This document shows, piece by piece, positions 24,964 through 33,275 of a stretch of 64,000 nt of DNA. The DNA is from JAIEPM01 sp964546815 (lineage in GTDB: Bacteria > Cyanobacteriota > Vampirovibrionia > Obscuribacterales > Obscuribacteraceae): the NCBI GenBank assembly GCA_964546815.1, contig CAZJLR010000012.1, forward strand, positions 1 through 64,000. The letters run 5' to 3'. How positions within the stretch are numbered: position 1 is the stretch's first letter; each line of letters begins with the position of its first letter. The notes beneath the pieces were generated by a model. That model made no database searches, was not told the DNA's origin, and saw only the letters and a program-made list of their open reading frames with translations. A program made the translations under genes and the position numbers.

Positions 24964-26340
24964 GTGCTGCAAAGTATGAGTAAGCGAATGTTGTCGGTTC
25001 CCGAACTGCTTGGGTTCGGCATCTATGTTTCACTTCTGGCAGGTAGTTTGAGCCTCGTTTCTCCTGCGTTTGCACAAGAGCAGTCGTCGCTAATCGAGTC
25101 TGCCTTAGACAGCAAAACAGATGTCCCGCTTGTTGTGCCGTCTGCTGTTCCGGCCGTCAAAAGTGTCGAGCCGACGACTGTTGCAGCTCAAAAGAAAGCC
25201 AACAAGGCAGCCACAGCAAAGAAAAAGACTGCAAGTTCTACAGTTTCGCTTGTTGCAGCCCCTGCAATCAATTCAAATACAGTCGCTCCCAAAACTGCTG
25301 CCACTAAGCCTGTAGTAGTGAGCGTTCCTCCGACCCCCCCAGCTGAAAGCGAAGATATTCCTCCGCCATCGGGCGAGATAATGGCTCCGCCGATTCACTC
25401 AAGTATTCCTGCCACGCCAAGAGACATTTTAGGACTTGTTCCGCTGGGCACCAAAATAGGCAAGTCATATGCTTTAGACCAGGCATACAGAGGCAAGCCT
25501 GCTTTGCCGACAATTCCTACCGTTACTTTTGGCACGCCATCATGGGCGATACCAGATAAAAAGAAAGTAGCTGCGGCTCCTGCAGTTGCAGGCACTGCTA
25601 CAAGCCCGACTTCAGCACCTGTTCAACCTGTGCCAGCGCCCAATACCACGGGCGCCAGTGCTGGTTCTAATGCTGCAGGTTCTGAGAAAGCAGCAGAGCC
25701 TTTGAATATCATCAATGTGCGTTTTCAGCTCAGCTCACAACGTCTTTCAAGACCTACCGATGTTGTTTGGGCTTATCCTTATCCACCAAAAATGCCCAAG
25801 CAAGTTGTGCCAAATCCTTTGCCTGAGGAAGAAGCTCCTTTGAAAAGCCTCTTGCTGCAAACAGGCTATAACACTCGCCCAGACCCAAGCAGACCATATC
25901 CCAATGGCGGTTGGCGTTGGATACATGCTTTTGAAACTGCCCGTGCTAAAGCTGGGCTCGGATTTCCACACACAATGCTTACCATGTATCCATGGGTAGA
26001 CAAAATGTTTCCTTATGCACGTGCTGAGTGCCACGAATTGAATTTGGTTGAAGAGGCTCGTTCGAAAAAATATCAGCAAACGATGTCTGACTATGAGCGC
26101 ATTCACGTAGACCTTGAGTCACTGGCTGCAACGCGCGGTCTTGTGCCAATTGAAATGAAAATGAGTCGCGGCGTTGGTCAACTGCGTTTGCCTGCCGGCA
26201 ATTGGTGGCTCACTGCAACTCGTGCAATTCCAGGTTTGAAAGCGTACTGGCAGGTTCCTGTAAGCTGCACTGAAAATCCTCAAACTATCAATGTTCAGCT
26301 AAACGAAAACAACGCTTTGATTATTGGCGGTGGCTGGTAA
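24964..26340 (+). CDS. Secreted Pro/Ala-rich protein of unknown function
   Basis: 458 residues from a GTG preceded by AGGAG at 9 bases. Signal peptide about residues 1-37 ('FGIYVSLLAGSLSLVSPAFA'). Residues ~40-250 are low-complexity Ala/Pro/Lys/Thr, typical of a wall-spanning or periplasmic linker. The last ~200 residues form a conserved-looking domain with 'WAYPYPPKMPKQVVPNPLP', 'GGWRWIHAFETARAKAGLGF' and a C-terminal beta-rich end with 'GNWWLTATRAIPGLKAYW'. Not recognised. Confidence 0.65.
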   Translation: MLQSMSKRMLSVPELLGFGIYVSLLAGSLSLVSPAFAQEQSSLIESALDSKTDVPLVVPSAVPAVKSVEPTTVAAQKKANKAATAKKKTASSTVSLVAAPAINSNTVAPKTAATKPVVVSVPPTPPAESEDIPPPSGEIMAPPIHSSIPATPRDILGLVPLGTKIGKSYALDQAYRGKPALPTIPTVTFGTPSWAIPDKKKVAAAPAVAGTATSPTSAPVQPVPAPNTTGASAGSNAAGSEKAAEPLNIINVRFQLSSQRLSRPTDVVWAYPYPPKMPKQVVPNPLPEEEAPLKSLLLQTGYNTRPDPSRPYPNGGWRWIHAFETARAKAGLGFPHTMLTMYPWVDKMFPYARAECHELNLVEEARSKKYQQTMSDYERIHVDLESLAATRGLVPIEMKMSRGVGQLRLPAGNWWLTATRAIPGLKAYWQVPVSCTENPQTINVQLNENNALIIGGGW

Positions 26341-26357
26341 GGTCTGATTTTGTCAGC

Positions 26358-28073
26358 CTAAGTTCTGGCACCACTCAGCTCGTGCACTGTTACTTGAATT
26401 GCTGGCTTTGAAGAAAGCCGCGAGCGGACAGACTTGGCCACAATTTCTCTGACTGATGCTTTAAGAGCGACAGGGTCGCGATCTGTTTCGCTGGCTAGTT
26501 TATGCTTTTCAATTATCAATCGAATGCCATCAATCAATTCTTCTTTCAGCACTTTCCATTCGTTGCTTTGGGTGAAGCCCAGTGCTGCTCCTTCAAATGT
26601 AGGTGCTTGAATGAGATTCCAGTCTGGTGAAATTAAAATGCCAACATTCAGTACGCCTTCCATAGAAAGCGCACGCCTTTCACTGACTGAAAATGCGGTG
26701 ACGCTCTCTTCCTGCCCGCTGTTGTAAAAGACACCCTGTGCTTCTACAGAGCCAATCACGGTTGCGTTGCCGTTTGAAATTTCAAGTATTTCGCCGTTTT
26801 TCAACGGAAAAATGTTTTGTGGCAGAATACCGAAATCTTCGGCTAGCTGGCAGTGGTGCATTATATGCCTGCCTTCGCCGATGATTGGCACGAAGTATTC
26901 AGGCTGGCATAATGCAAGCATGAGCTTCAATTCTTCGGTGCCCGCATGGTTTGAAACGTGCACACCATCTTTTATGCTTATGTACGAGTGCACACCCATT
27001 GTGAGTAATTGGTCGAGGCTGAGAGCCATTTTTCGCGACTCTCCCGGATAAATCTCTGAGGAGAAAATAACGGTGTCGCCTTTCTTAAGCTGCAGATCTT
27101 TATTGCGTCCGTATGCAAGCTGGTGCAGCAGCGCCATTGCATCACCGTCATCACCGGTTGCAAGAATTAGCAAATCAGCGTCTCTGATTTTAGCAATGTC
27201 TTCCAGGCTTGCTTCGATGCTGCGATCATACGTGAGATTGCTTGTGATTGCGGCTGCGACTGCTGTTTGAATCAGCGTTTCGCCAAATAGCAAAACTTTT
27301 TTGTCGAGTCGTTTTGCTATATCGAAAAGTATTTGAAGTCTTAGTGTGGCTGCACCGGGTAGCAGCACGATTACTCGTCCTTCTGAATTACCGATGTGTT
27401 GTATAAATCCCTTTTCGACTTTCTTTTCTGAAGGTGTGTATGTATTGCTTTCTACTCCGGCAGAGTCGCTGAGTAAAAGCAAAACGCCCTGGTCACCCGT
27501 TTCGGCAAGTCTGGCAATGTCCATTTGTCTGCCGTCGATTGGCGTTTGATCTAGCTTAAAGCTTGATGTGTAGATAATCACGCCTTCTGGCGTGCTTATT
27601 TTCAGTCCGCAGGCGTCTGCAATCGCGTCATTTACTTGCAGCCATTCTACCTGGAATGCGCCAATTTGATATGTAGTGCGTGTTTCGATGGTATCAATTG
27701 TGGTGTCAAAGCGTTTACCGGCTTTTCCCATCAGTCTTTGAGACAGCAAGGCAGCTACGAAGCGCGGTGCCATGACACGAGGTACTTTAACGTGGTCTAG
27801 GAGATATGGAACTGCTCCGCAATGTTCTTCGTTGCCATTTGTCAAAACCAGTGCGCTAATGCGATCTTGATTTGATTCAAGAAAGCTTGTGTTTGGCAAA
27901 AGCAAATCGACTCCAGGCAGTGATGTGCCGGGGTACGATGCGCCTGCGTCTATCAGTAAAATCTCGCCGGCATGGCTGAGCGCCCAGAGAGCGCGACCAA
28001 TCTCACTTTGTCCACCTAAAGGGATGAGGCAGAGCCTATCGTACTTTAGTTCAACGCCTTCTGCTACGAACAT
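26358..28073 (-). CDS. RNase J-like protein with degenerate metal site
   Basis: 571 residues, full RNase J length and order of motifs: N-terminal 'LIPLGGQSEIGRALWAL', 'PGVDLLLPNTSFLE', 'LLLLSDSAGVESNTYTPSE', beta-CASP region and C-terminal domain. But the catalytic ligands are lost: the HxHxDH motif reads 'NGNEEH' (79-84), the HSIPDS His becomes Asp149, TGDFK becomes 'TSSFK' (169-173), and PVHGE becomes 'PIIGE' (396-400). Only His84 and the His of 'VSNHAG' remain. RNase J is a 5'-3' exo/endoribonuclease; this copy is unlikely to bind two metals. It may be an RNA-binding or regulatory subunit, perhaps pairing with an active RNase J elsewhere. Followed by a TPR gene 8 bp upstream on the same strand. 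Confidence 0.88.
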   Translation of the reverse strand: MFVAEGVELKYDRLCLIPLGGQSEIGRALWALSHAGEILLIDAGASYPGTSLPGVDLLLPNTSFLESNQDRISALVLTNGNEEHCGAVPYLLDHVKVPRVMAPRFVAALLSQRLMGKAGKRFDTTIDTIETRTTYQIGAFQVEWLQVNDAIADACGLKISTPEGVIIYTSSFKLDQTPIDGRQMDIARLAETGDQGVLLLLSDSAGVESNTYTPSEKKVEKGFIQHIGNSEGRVIVLLPGAATLRLQILFDIAKRLDKKVLLFGETLIQTAVAAAITSNLTYDRSIEASLEDIAKIRDADLLILATGDDGDAMALLHQLAYGRNKDLQLKKGDTVIFSSEIYPGESRKMALSLDQLLTMGVHSYISIKDGVHVSNHAGTEELKLMLALCQPEYFVPIIGEGRHIMHHCQLAEDFGILPQNIFPLKNGEILEISNGNATVIGSVEAQGVFYNSGQEESVTAFSVSERRALSMEGVLNVGILISPDWNLIQAPTFEGAALGFTQSNEWKVLKEELIDGIRLIIEKHKLASETDRDPVALKASVREIVAKSVRSRLSSKPAIQVTVHELSGART

Positions 28074-28081
28074 TGATTCCT

Positions 28082-28870
28082 CTAAGGGATACGTGAATCC
28101 ACTTTGTTTTTGATGTAATTGATTGCTTCGTTGATGTCTTTCACTGCTGCCGCATCTGGCTTAAATTTCAAGGCGGCATTGTACTCTTCTATTGCCTTCT
28201 TGTCTTTACCCCTTGCCTTATATATGTTTGCTAGAGCAAAGTGTGCATAAGGGTTTTTAGGCTCGTAACTAACTGCCTCTGTGGCGGTTTTCTCTGCTTC
28301 TTCGTTCTTCTTTTTGTCGAGTAAGTTCTTGCTCTGCAAAATCAAGGCATTTACGTCTTTGGGGTTTTTCTTCAATGACTCATTTACTTCAGACTCGAAT
28401 TCAGAATTCTTGCCCTGCGCTTTGAGACACTGAGTCAACTTGGTGTGAAACTCAGACGATTTCGGATCGAGTTTCATTGCCTGGCGATATATCTTTTCTG
28501 CTTCGGCATATTTCTTTTGCACAAAGAGCATTGTGGCAAGTTGCTCGAGATTTTTTACGTCTGACGGCTTGAACTTTACGGCTGCTTCAGCTTCCTTTTG
28601 AGCATCAGGCAAAATTCCTTGAGCCTGATAAACGGCACTCAAATTGCGGTGATAATCGGCATTTTTCGGGTCTAGCTCGATTGCTTTCTTAAACTCTTCG
28701 ATTGCTTCTTTGCCCTTGCCGGCATTGAAAAGAGCGATTCCCTTCTTTGTGTGTTCTTTTGATTCTGGGGTGACAGCAGCGACGGGCAGGGCCTGGCTCA
28801 AGAATGTCGAGGCAAGCAGCACAGTGGCCAGGCTTGTTTTCAAACTTGATAGCCGCGAATCTTTGCTCAT
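28082..28870 (-). CDS. Secreted TPR protein
   Basis: 262 residues from the ATG at 28870, which follows GGGGGAAATAAAG; a TTG five codons earlier overlaps that ribosome site and is rejected. Signal peptide to about residue 32 ('LATVLLASTFLSQALPVAA'), then about six TPR units, e.g. 'GKGKEAIEEFKKAIELDPKN' and 'GKDKKAIEEYNAALKFKPD'. TPRs are protein-protein scaffolds; partner unknown. Lies immediately upstream of the RNase J-like gene (8 bp), so the two are co-transcribed although one is exported and the other cytoplasmic. Confidence 0.85.
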   Translation of the reverse strand: MSKDSRLSSLKTSLATVLLASTFLSQALPVAAVTPESKEHTKKGIALFNAGKGKEAIEEFKKAIELDPKNADYHRNLSAVYQAQGILPDAQKEAEAAVKFKPSDVKNLEQLATMLFVQKKYAEAEKIYRQAMKLDPKSSEFHTKLTQCLKAQGKNSEFESEVNESLKKNPKDVNALILQSKNLLDKKKNEEAEKTATEAVSYEPKNPYAHFALANIYKARGKDKKAIEEYNAALKFKPDAAAVKDINEAINYIKNKVDSRIP

Positions 28871-28955
28871 CTTTATTTCCCCCAAAAATAAGTCAGCACG
28901 AGTTTAATACCCGGCCAATGGATCTTCCATTCACTTGATTTTGATTTGCCCGGCA

Positions 28956-30581
28956 CTAGAGAACCGCAGGTTCGCGGTAGGCTCCCCATACATCACGCAT
29001 CACGTTAGATATCTCGCCTACTGTTGCATATGCTTTGCAGGCATTCAATATAAGCGGGAAGCTTTGTTCGCCGGTAGACAAACCATGCTTCAATGTAGCC
29101 AATGCTTCTGATACCTTTTGTGCATCACGACGAGCTCTCAATGATTTGAGGCGCTCTCTTTGGCGCTCTTCATACTCGAGGCCGATTTTGAGAATTTCGA
29201 TTTTCGGTCCGCTTGCTTCTTCAGTTAAAGCGTTGAGACCTATAAATTTGAATTCGTCCGAATCTAGCTTTTGTTGGAATCTGTAAGAAGCATCAGCGAT
29301 TTCTTTCATGAAGAAACCTGATTCGATGCCTGCCATTACGCCGCCGATTTCTTCAATCTTGCGGAAGTATTCATTGGCACCTTCTTCCATTTTGTTTGTC
29401 AGCCACTCAACATAGTATGAGCCTGCAAGCGGATCTACAACATTGGTGACACCAGTTTCGTGTGCAATGATTTGCTGTGTTCTAAGTGCAACGTGTGCAG
29501 CTTTTTCTGTGGGCAAGCCGAGCACTTCGTCCATCGAGTTTGTGTGCAGCGATTGTGTTCCACCCAGTACTCCAGCCAGGGCTTCGATGGCTGTTCTGAT
29601 GATGTTGTTTTCCGGTTGTGGCGCAGTCAGGCTGCATCCGGCTGTTTGCGTGTGAAAACGCATTTTGAGTGAGCGCTCGTCTTGAGCCTTGTAATGGTCT
29701 CTAAGACGCTTTGCCCATATGCGTCTTGCGGCGCGATATTTGGCAATTTCTTCGAAGAAATCAATGTGTGCATTGAAGAAGAATGATAGGCGAGGCACAA
29801 AATCGTCGACTTTGAGACCAGCATCAATACCGGCATCAACATATGCAAAACCGTCTGCTAGTGTGAAAGCCAGTTCTTGAATGGCTGTTGCACCGGCTTC
29901 TCTGATGTGATATCCGCTGACTGAAATTGTATTCCAACGTGGCACTTCGTTTGTGCAATAGACCATCATGTCCTGGATGATCTTCAAAGCTGGACGAGGT
30001 GGCAACAAGTATGTTTTCTGGGCGATATATTCTTTGAAGATATCGTTTTGCAATGTGCCGTTTAGTTTCTTCAGGTCAAAACCGCGGTTTTGAGCGTTGG
30101 CAAGAAACATACAAAATACGATGACTGCCGGACCATTGATTGTCATTGATGTAGACACTTTGTCGAGAGGCAGGTCTTTGTAAAGAATCTCAATGTCTTC
30201 GAGGCTGTCAATTGCCACGCCGCATACGCCGACTTCGCCATGAGCCTTATCGTCGTCAGAGTCATAACCCATGAGTGTGGGCAAGTCAAAGGCTGTAGAC
30301 AAGCCTGTTTGACCCTGCGATAGCAGATATTTGAATCTGGCGTTGGTTTCTTCGGGCCCGCCAAAACCGGCAAACTGGCGCATTGTCCAGAGTTTGCCGC
30401 GATACATCGTGCTGTGAATGCCGCGTGTGTAGGGGAATTCGCCTGGTGCTGCCAGGTCGCGCTTGATGTCCCAGCCTTTGAGGTCATCAGCTGTATAGCA
30501 AGCCTTGAGCGGTATATCAGAGAGACTGTAGCGAATGTCTGTGGAGCCGTCGCTTTGTGGCTTGGTAATTTCCTGAACCAT
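28956..30581 (-). CDS. B12-dependent acyl-CoA mutase large subunit, isobutyryl-CoA mutase type
   Basis: 541 residues from the ATG at 30581 (AGGTGA upstream). It is the TIM-barrel substrate subunit only; the cobalamin-binding domain must be a separate protein, not in this window. Family motifs: 'YTRGIHSTMYRGKLWTMRQF', 'GLSTAFDLPTLMGYDSD', 'SVSGYHIREAGA' with His225. In methylmalonyl-CoA mutase, Tyr89 and Arg207 hold the substrate carboxylate; the aligned positions here are Phe70 ('MRQFAGFG') and Gln188 ('YIAQKTY'), with the same 118- and 37-residue spacings. Phe/Gln is the isobutyryl-CoA mutase pattern. So it probably interconverts isobutyryl- and butyryl-CoA (valine or fatty-acid metabolism) rather than making succinyl-CoA. 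Specificity is inferred from remembered family residues. Confidence 0.88.
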   Translation of the reverse strand: MVQEITKPQSDGSTDIRYSLSDIPLKACYTADDLKGWDIKRDLAAPGEFPYTRGIHSTMYRGKLWTMRQFAGFGGPEETNARFKYLLSQGQTGLSTAFDLPTLMGYDSDDDKAHGEVGVCGVAIDSLEDIEILYKDLPLDKVSTSMTINGPAVIVFCMFLANAQNRGFDLKKLNGTLQNDIFKEYIAQKTYLLPPRPALKIIQDMMVYCTNEVPRWNTISVSGYHIREAGATAIQELAFTLADGFAYVDAGIDAGLKVDDFVPRLSFFFNAHIDFFEEIAKYRAARRIWAKRLRDHYKAQDERSLKMRFHTQTAGCSLTAPQPENNIIRTAIEALAGVLGGTQSLHTNSMDEVLGLPTEKAAHVALRTQQIIAHETGVTNVVDPLAGSYYVEWLTNKMEEGANEYFRKIEEIGGVMAGIESGFFMKEIADASYRFQQKLDSDEFKFIGLNALTEEASGPKIEILKIGLEYEERQRERLKSLRARRDAQKVSEALATLKHGLSTGEQSFPLILNACKAYATVGEISNVMRDVWGAYREPAVL

Positions 30582-30763
30582 GCATTTCACCTATTTTGGG
30601 CAAGAACTAAGGAATCCTGAATGATCAAATATTAGCGCAGACTGGCAATATGATAGTGAGAACCAAATGAGCTAACTCAGGTATGATGATCATCCCTTGC
30701 CAGCCTTGAACTGGCAGATTCTGTAATCATTTCCTAATCGCTTTCAGCAACATGGAGAGAGTC

Positions 30764-32470
30764 ATGACAACAGCCAGTACAACAAGCGGACGTGCCTTGC
30801 TCGACGAAATTCTTGCAAGTGAGAAACCTATCACAGTTCAGGCGCCGCACGGCAGTGAACTCAGTGCCAAAGGCTGGATTCAAGAAGCCGCTTTGAGGAT
30901 GTTGTTGAACAACCTTGACCCACAGGTTGCTGAAAACCCGATGGAGCTGGTCGTTTATGGTGGTTCTGGCAAAGCTGCGCGAAATTGGGATTGCCTGAAG
31001 GCTATAGTAAAGACTCTGCTGGCGCTGGAAAACGATGAAACTTTGCTCGTTCAATCAGGCAAGCCGGTTGGAGTTTTCAAAAGCCATGCTGATGCACCGC
31101 GCGTTTTGATTGCCAATTCTAACCTGGTTGGCGCCTGGGCCAATTGGTCTTATTTCCGCGATTTGGAAAAGAAAGGGCTGATCATGTTTGGGCAGATGAC
31201 TGCCGGCTCATGGATTTACATTGGCACCCAGGGCATATTGCAAGGTACATACGAAACATTCGCTGAAATGGCTCGCAAGCACTTCGGCGGAACTTTGAAA
31301 GGTCGCGTGGTTCTCACCGCAGGTCTTGGCGGAATGGGTGGGGCTCAGCCACTTGCTGTGACAATGAATGATGGTGTCGCTCTTTGTGTGGAAGTCGACC
31401 AGACTAGAATAGACCGCCGCATCGAAACACGCTATTGCGACAAGCAAGCCAAAGACATCGACGATGCCCTGAAGCTGGTTAAAGAAGCAAAGGAAAAAGG
31501 CGAGGCTGTTTCAATTGCTCTACTGGGAAATGCAGCTGAAGTTTTGCCAGAACTATTGAAACGCGGTTTCAAGCCAGATGCAGTTACAGACCAGACCTCA
31601 GCCCATGACCCACTCAATGGCTATATTCCGGTTGGATATACATTAGAAGCAGCATCGAATTTGAGATCAAAATCAAGCGAAGAATATTTGAAAAAATCGG
31701 TTGACTCTATTTGCACTCATGTCAAAGCTATGCTCGAATTTCAAGATAAAGGCGCCGTTGTTTTTGATTACGGCAACAACATCCGGCAGGTAGCAAAAGA
31801 TGCCGGAGTAGAAAAGGCTTTTGCTTTTCCTGGTTTTGTGCCTGCATTTATTCGCCCACTGTTTTGTGAAGGCAAGGGTCCATTCCGCTGGGCTGCACTT
31901 TCAGGCGACCCTGCAGATATCGCTACAATTGATAAGGCTATTCTCGAGAATTTCCCTCAAGATGCGTCATTGTGCCGCTGGATCAAAATGGCATCCGAGC
32001 GAGTCGCCTTCCAGGGCTTGCCGGCTCGCATTTGCTGGTTGGGCTATGGCGACCGTGCCAAGCTTGGACTTATCATCAATCAATTGGTGGCAAGCAAAAA
32101 ATTGAAAGCGCCGATTGTAATCGGTCGCGACCATCTCGATTGCGGATCTGTAGCTTCACCAAACCGCGAAACAGAGTCAATGAAAGATGGTTCTGATGCC
32201 ATAGCTGATTGGGTTTTCTTGAATGCGATGATCAACGCAGTTGGTGGCGCCAGCTGGGTTTCAGTTCATCATGGCGGCGGTGTCGGCATCGGCTACTCTT
32301 TGCACGCAGGACAGGTCATCGTGGCCGACGGAACTTCAGCGGCAGCTGAAAGACTGCAACGTGTTCTAACCACAGATCCGGGCATGGGTGTAATCAGGCA
32401 CGTTGATGCAGGTTATACTGAAGCGATAGAATTTGCGCACGAGCATGGCGTCAGAATACCGATGGAATAA
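30764..32470 (+). CDS. hutU: Urocanate hydratase
   Basis: 568 residues from the ATG at 30764, which has GGAGAGA directly upstream; an ATG four codons earlier lies inside that site. Second step of histidine breakdown: urocanate to imidazolonepropionate with NAD+ as electrophile. Seen: 'ELSAKGWIQEAALRMLLNNL', 'TAGLGGMGGAQPLAVTMNDG' and the active-site Cys segment 'FQGLPARICWLGYG'. No hutH, hutI or hutG nearby, so the pathway genes are scattered or it is an isolated copy. Divergent from the mutase gene with a 182-bp gap. Confidence 0.96.
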   Translation: MTTASTTSGRALLDEILASEKPITVQAPHGSELSAKGWIQEAALRMLLNNLDPQVAENPMELVVYGGSGKAARNWDCLKAIVKTLLALENDETLLVQSGKPVGVFKSHADAPRVLIANSNLVGAWANWSYFRDLEKKGLIMFGQMTAGSWIYIGTQGILQGTYETFAEMARKHFGGTLKGRVVLTAGLGGMGGAQPLAVTMNDGVALCVEVDQTRIDRRIETRYCDKQAKDIDDALKLVKEAKEKGEAVSIALLGNAAEVLPELLKRGFKPDAVTDQTSAHDPLNGYIPVGYTLEAASNLRSKSSEEYLKKSVDSICTHVKAMLEFQDKGAVVFDYGNNIRQVAKDAGVEKAFAFPGFVPAFIRPLFCEGKGPFRWAALSGDPADIATIDKAILENFPQDASLCRWIKMASERVAFQGLPARICWLGYGDRAKLGLIINQLVASKKLKAPIVIGRDHLDCGSVASPNRETESMKDGSDAIADWVFLNAMINAVGGASWVSVHHGGGVGIGYSLHAGQVIVADGTSAAAERLQRVLTTDPGMGVIRHVDAGYTEAIEFAHEHGVRIPME

Positions 32471-32488
32471 ATCGCTCGGAGAGAAAAA

Positions 32489-33256
32489 ATGCAGTTGCGG
32501 CAACTGGTGCTTTTGACTACTTTAGTAGCAATCGCTTCAAGCTTTGGCTGTAAATCATTTGCTCAAGGCCAATTCAAAGAATTCACTGCAGTGGACGGCT
32601 GCAACATTGTCTGCCGTCCAGATCTTGGTGATCCTAAAAAAGCAAAAGCGGTGGCAATATTTTTCGCCAGTGATGGCGCCAATTTCACCAAATATTTGCC
32701 GGTGACAGGAAGGCTTGTTTCTGCCGGAATATATTGCCTAATTGTCGAATCACGTGGGTCTGGTGCTTCTGTATGCAAAGCCGATGGAACAAATATATTC
32801 GAAAAAGATTTCAAAAATTCTGATTGGGCTCTTTTACCTGCTGACTACAAGCGCATCATAGACAAGGGCAATGCCAGCATCTGGCCCAAAAAGACTCCAG
32901 TCTTTTTGATAGGCGCACAAAGCAGTGCCAATGCAGCGGCAATTGTGACTTCCGTTTGCCCGCTGGTCAAAGGCGTCGTACTCCTTTCTCCTTCGCTCAA
33001 TTACCACGGCTTAGAGCCTCAAGAAGCACTAAGCAATTTCGGCGGCAAAGTTATGATTGCATATGCAGAAAAAGACAAAGAGTCGAGTGATGCTGTAAAA
33101 AAATTCGCTGCAATAATTCCAAAAAATCGGCTTGAAACTATGCTTTCGCTTGAGCGCAATATGAAGGGTGTAGACCTGTTTCGGGCGGAGCCATTTTTGC
33201 CGGATAGAATCTATACATTCATTACTGAATGCATGAAGCAAAAAAATGATAAATGA
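32489..33256 (+). CDS. Secreted alpha/beta-hydrolase-like protein, catalytic His not seen
   Basis: 255 residues, 18 bp after hutU. Signal peptide to about 25 ('LLTTLVAIASSFGCKSFAQ'; a Cys lies within it, so a lipoprotein is not excluded). Alpha/beta-hydrolase features: 'FFASDGANFTKYLPVTGRLV', 'IVESRGSGAS', nucleophile elbow 'IGAQSSANAA', and an Asp in 'IAYAEKDKESS'. Where the catalytic His normally sits ('GHG' before the last helix) the sequence is 'ERNMKGVDLF', so His is replaced by Met/Lys. Either a non-enzymatic relative or one with an unusual triad. Confidence 0.7.
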   Translation: MQLRQLVLLTTLVAIASSFGCKSFAQGQFKEFTAVDGCNIVCRPDLGDPKKAKAVAIFFASDGANFTKYLPVTGRLVSAGIYCLIVESRGSGASVCKADGTNIFEKDFKNSDWALLPADYKRIIDKGNASIWPKKTPVFLIGAQSSANAAAIVTSVCPLVKGVVLLSPSLNYHGLEPQEALSNFGGKVMIAYAEKDKESSDAVKKFAAIIPKNRLETMLSLERNMKGVDLFRAEPFLPDRIYTFITECMKQKNDK

Positions 33257-33275
33257 GAGATCTAAATAATTAGAC

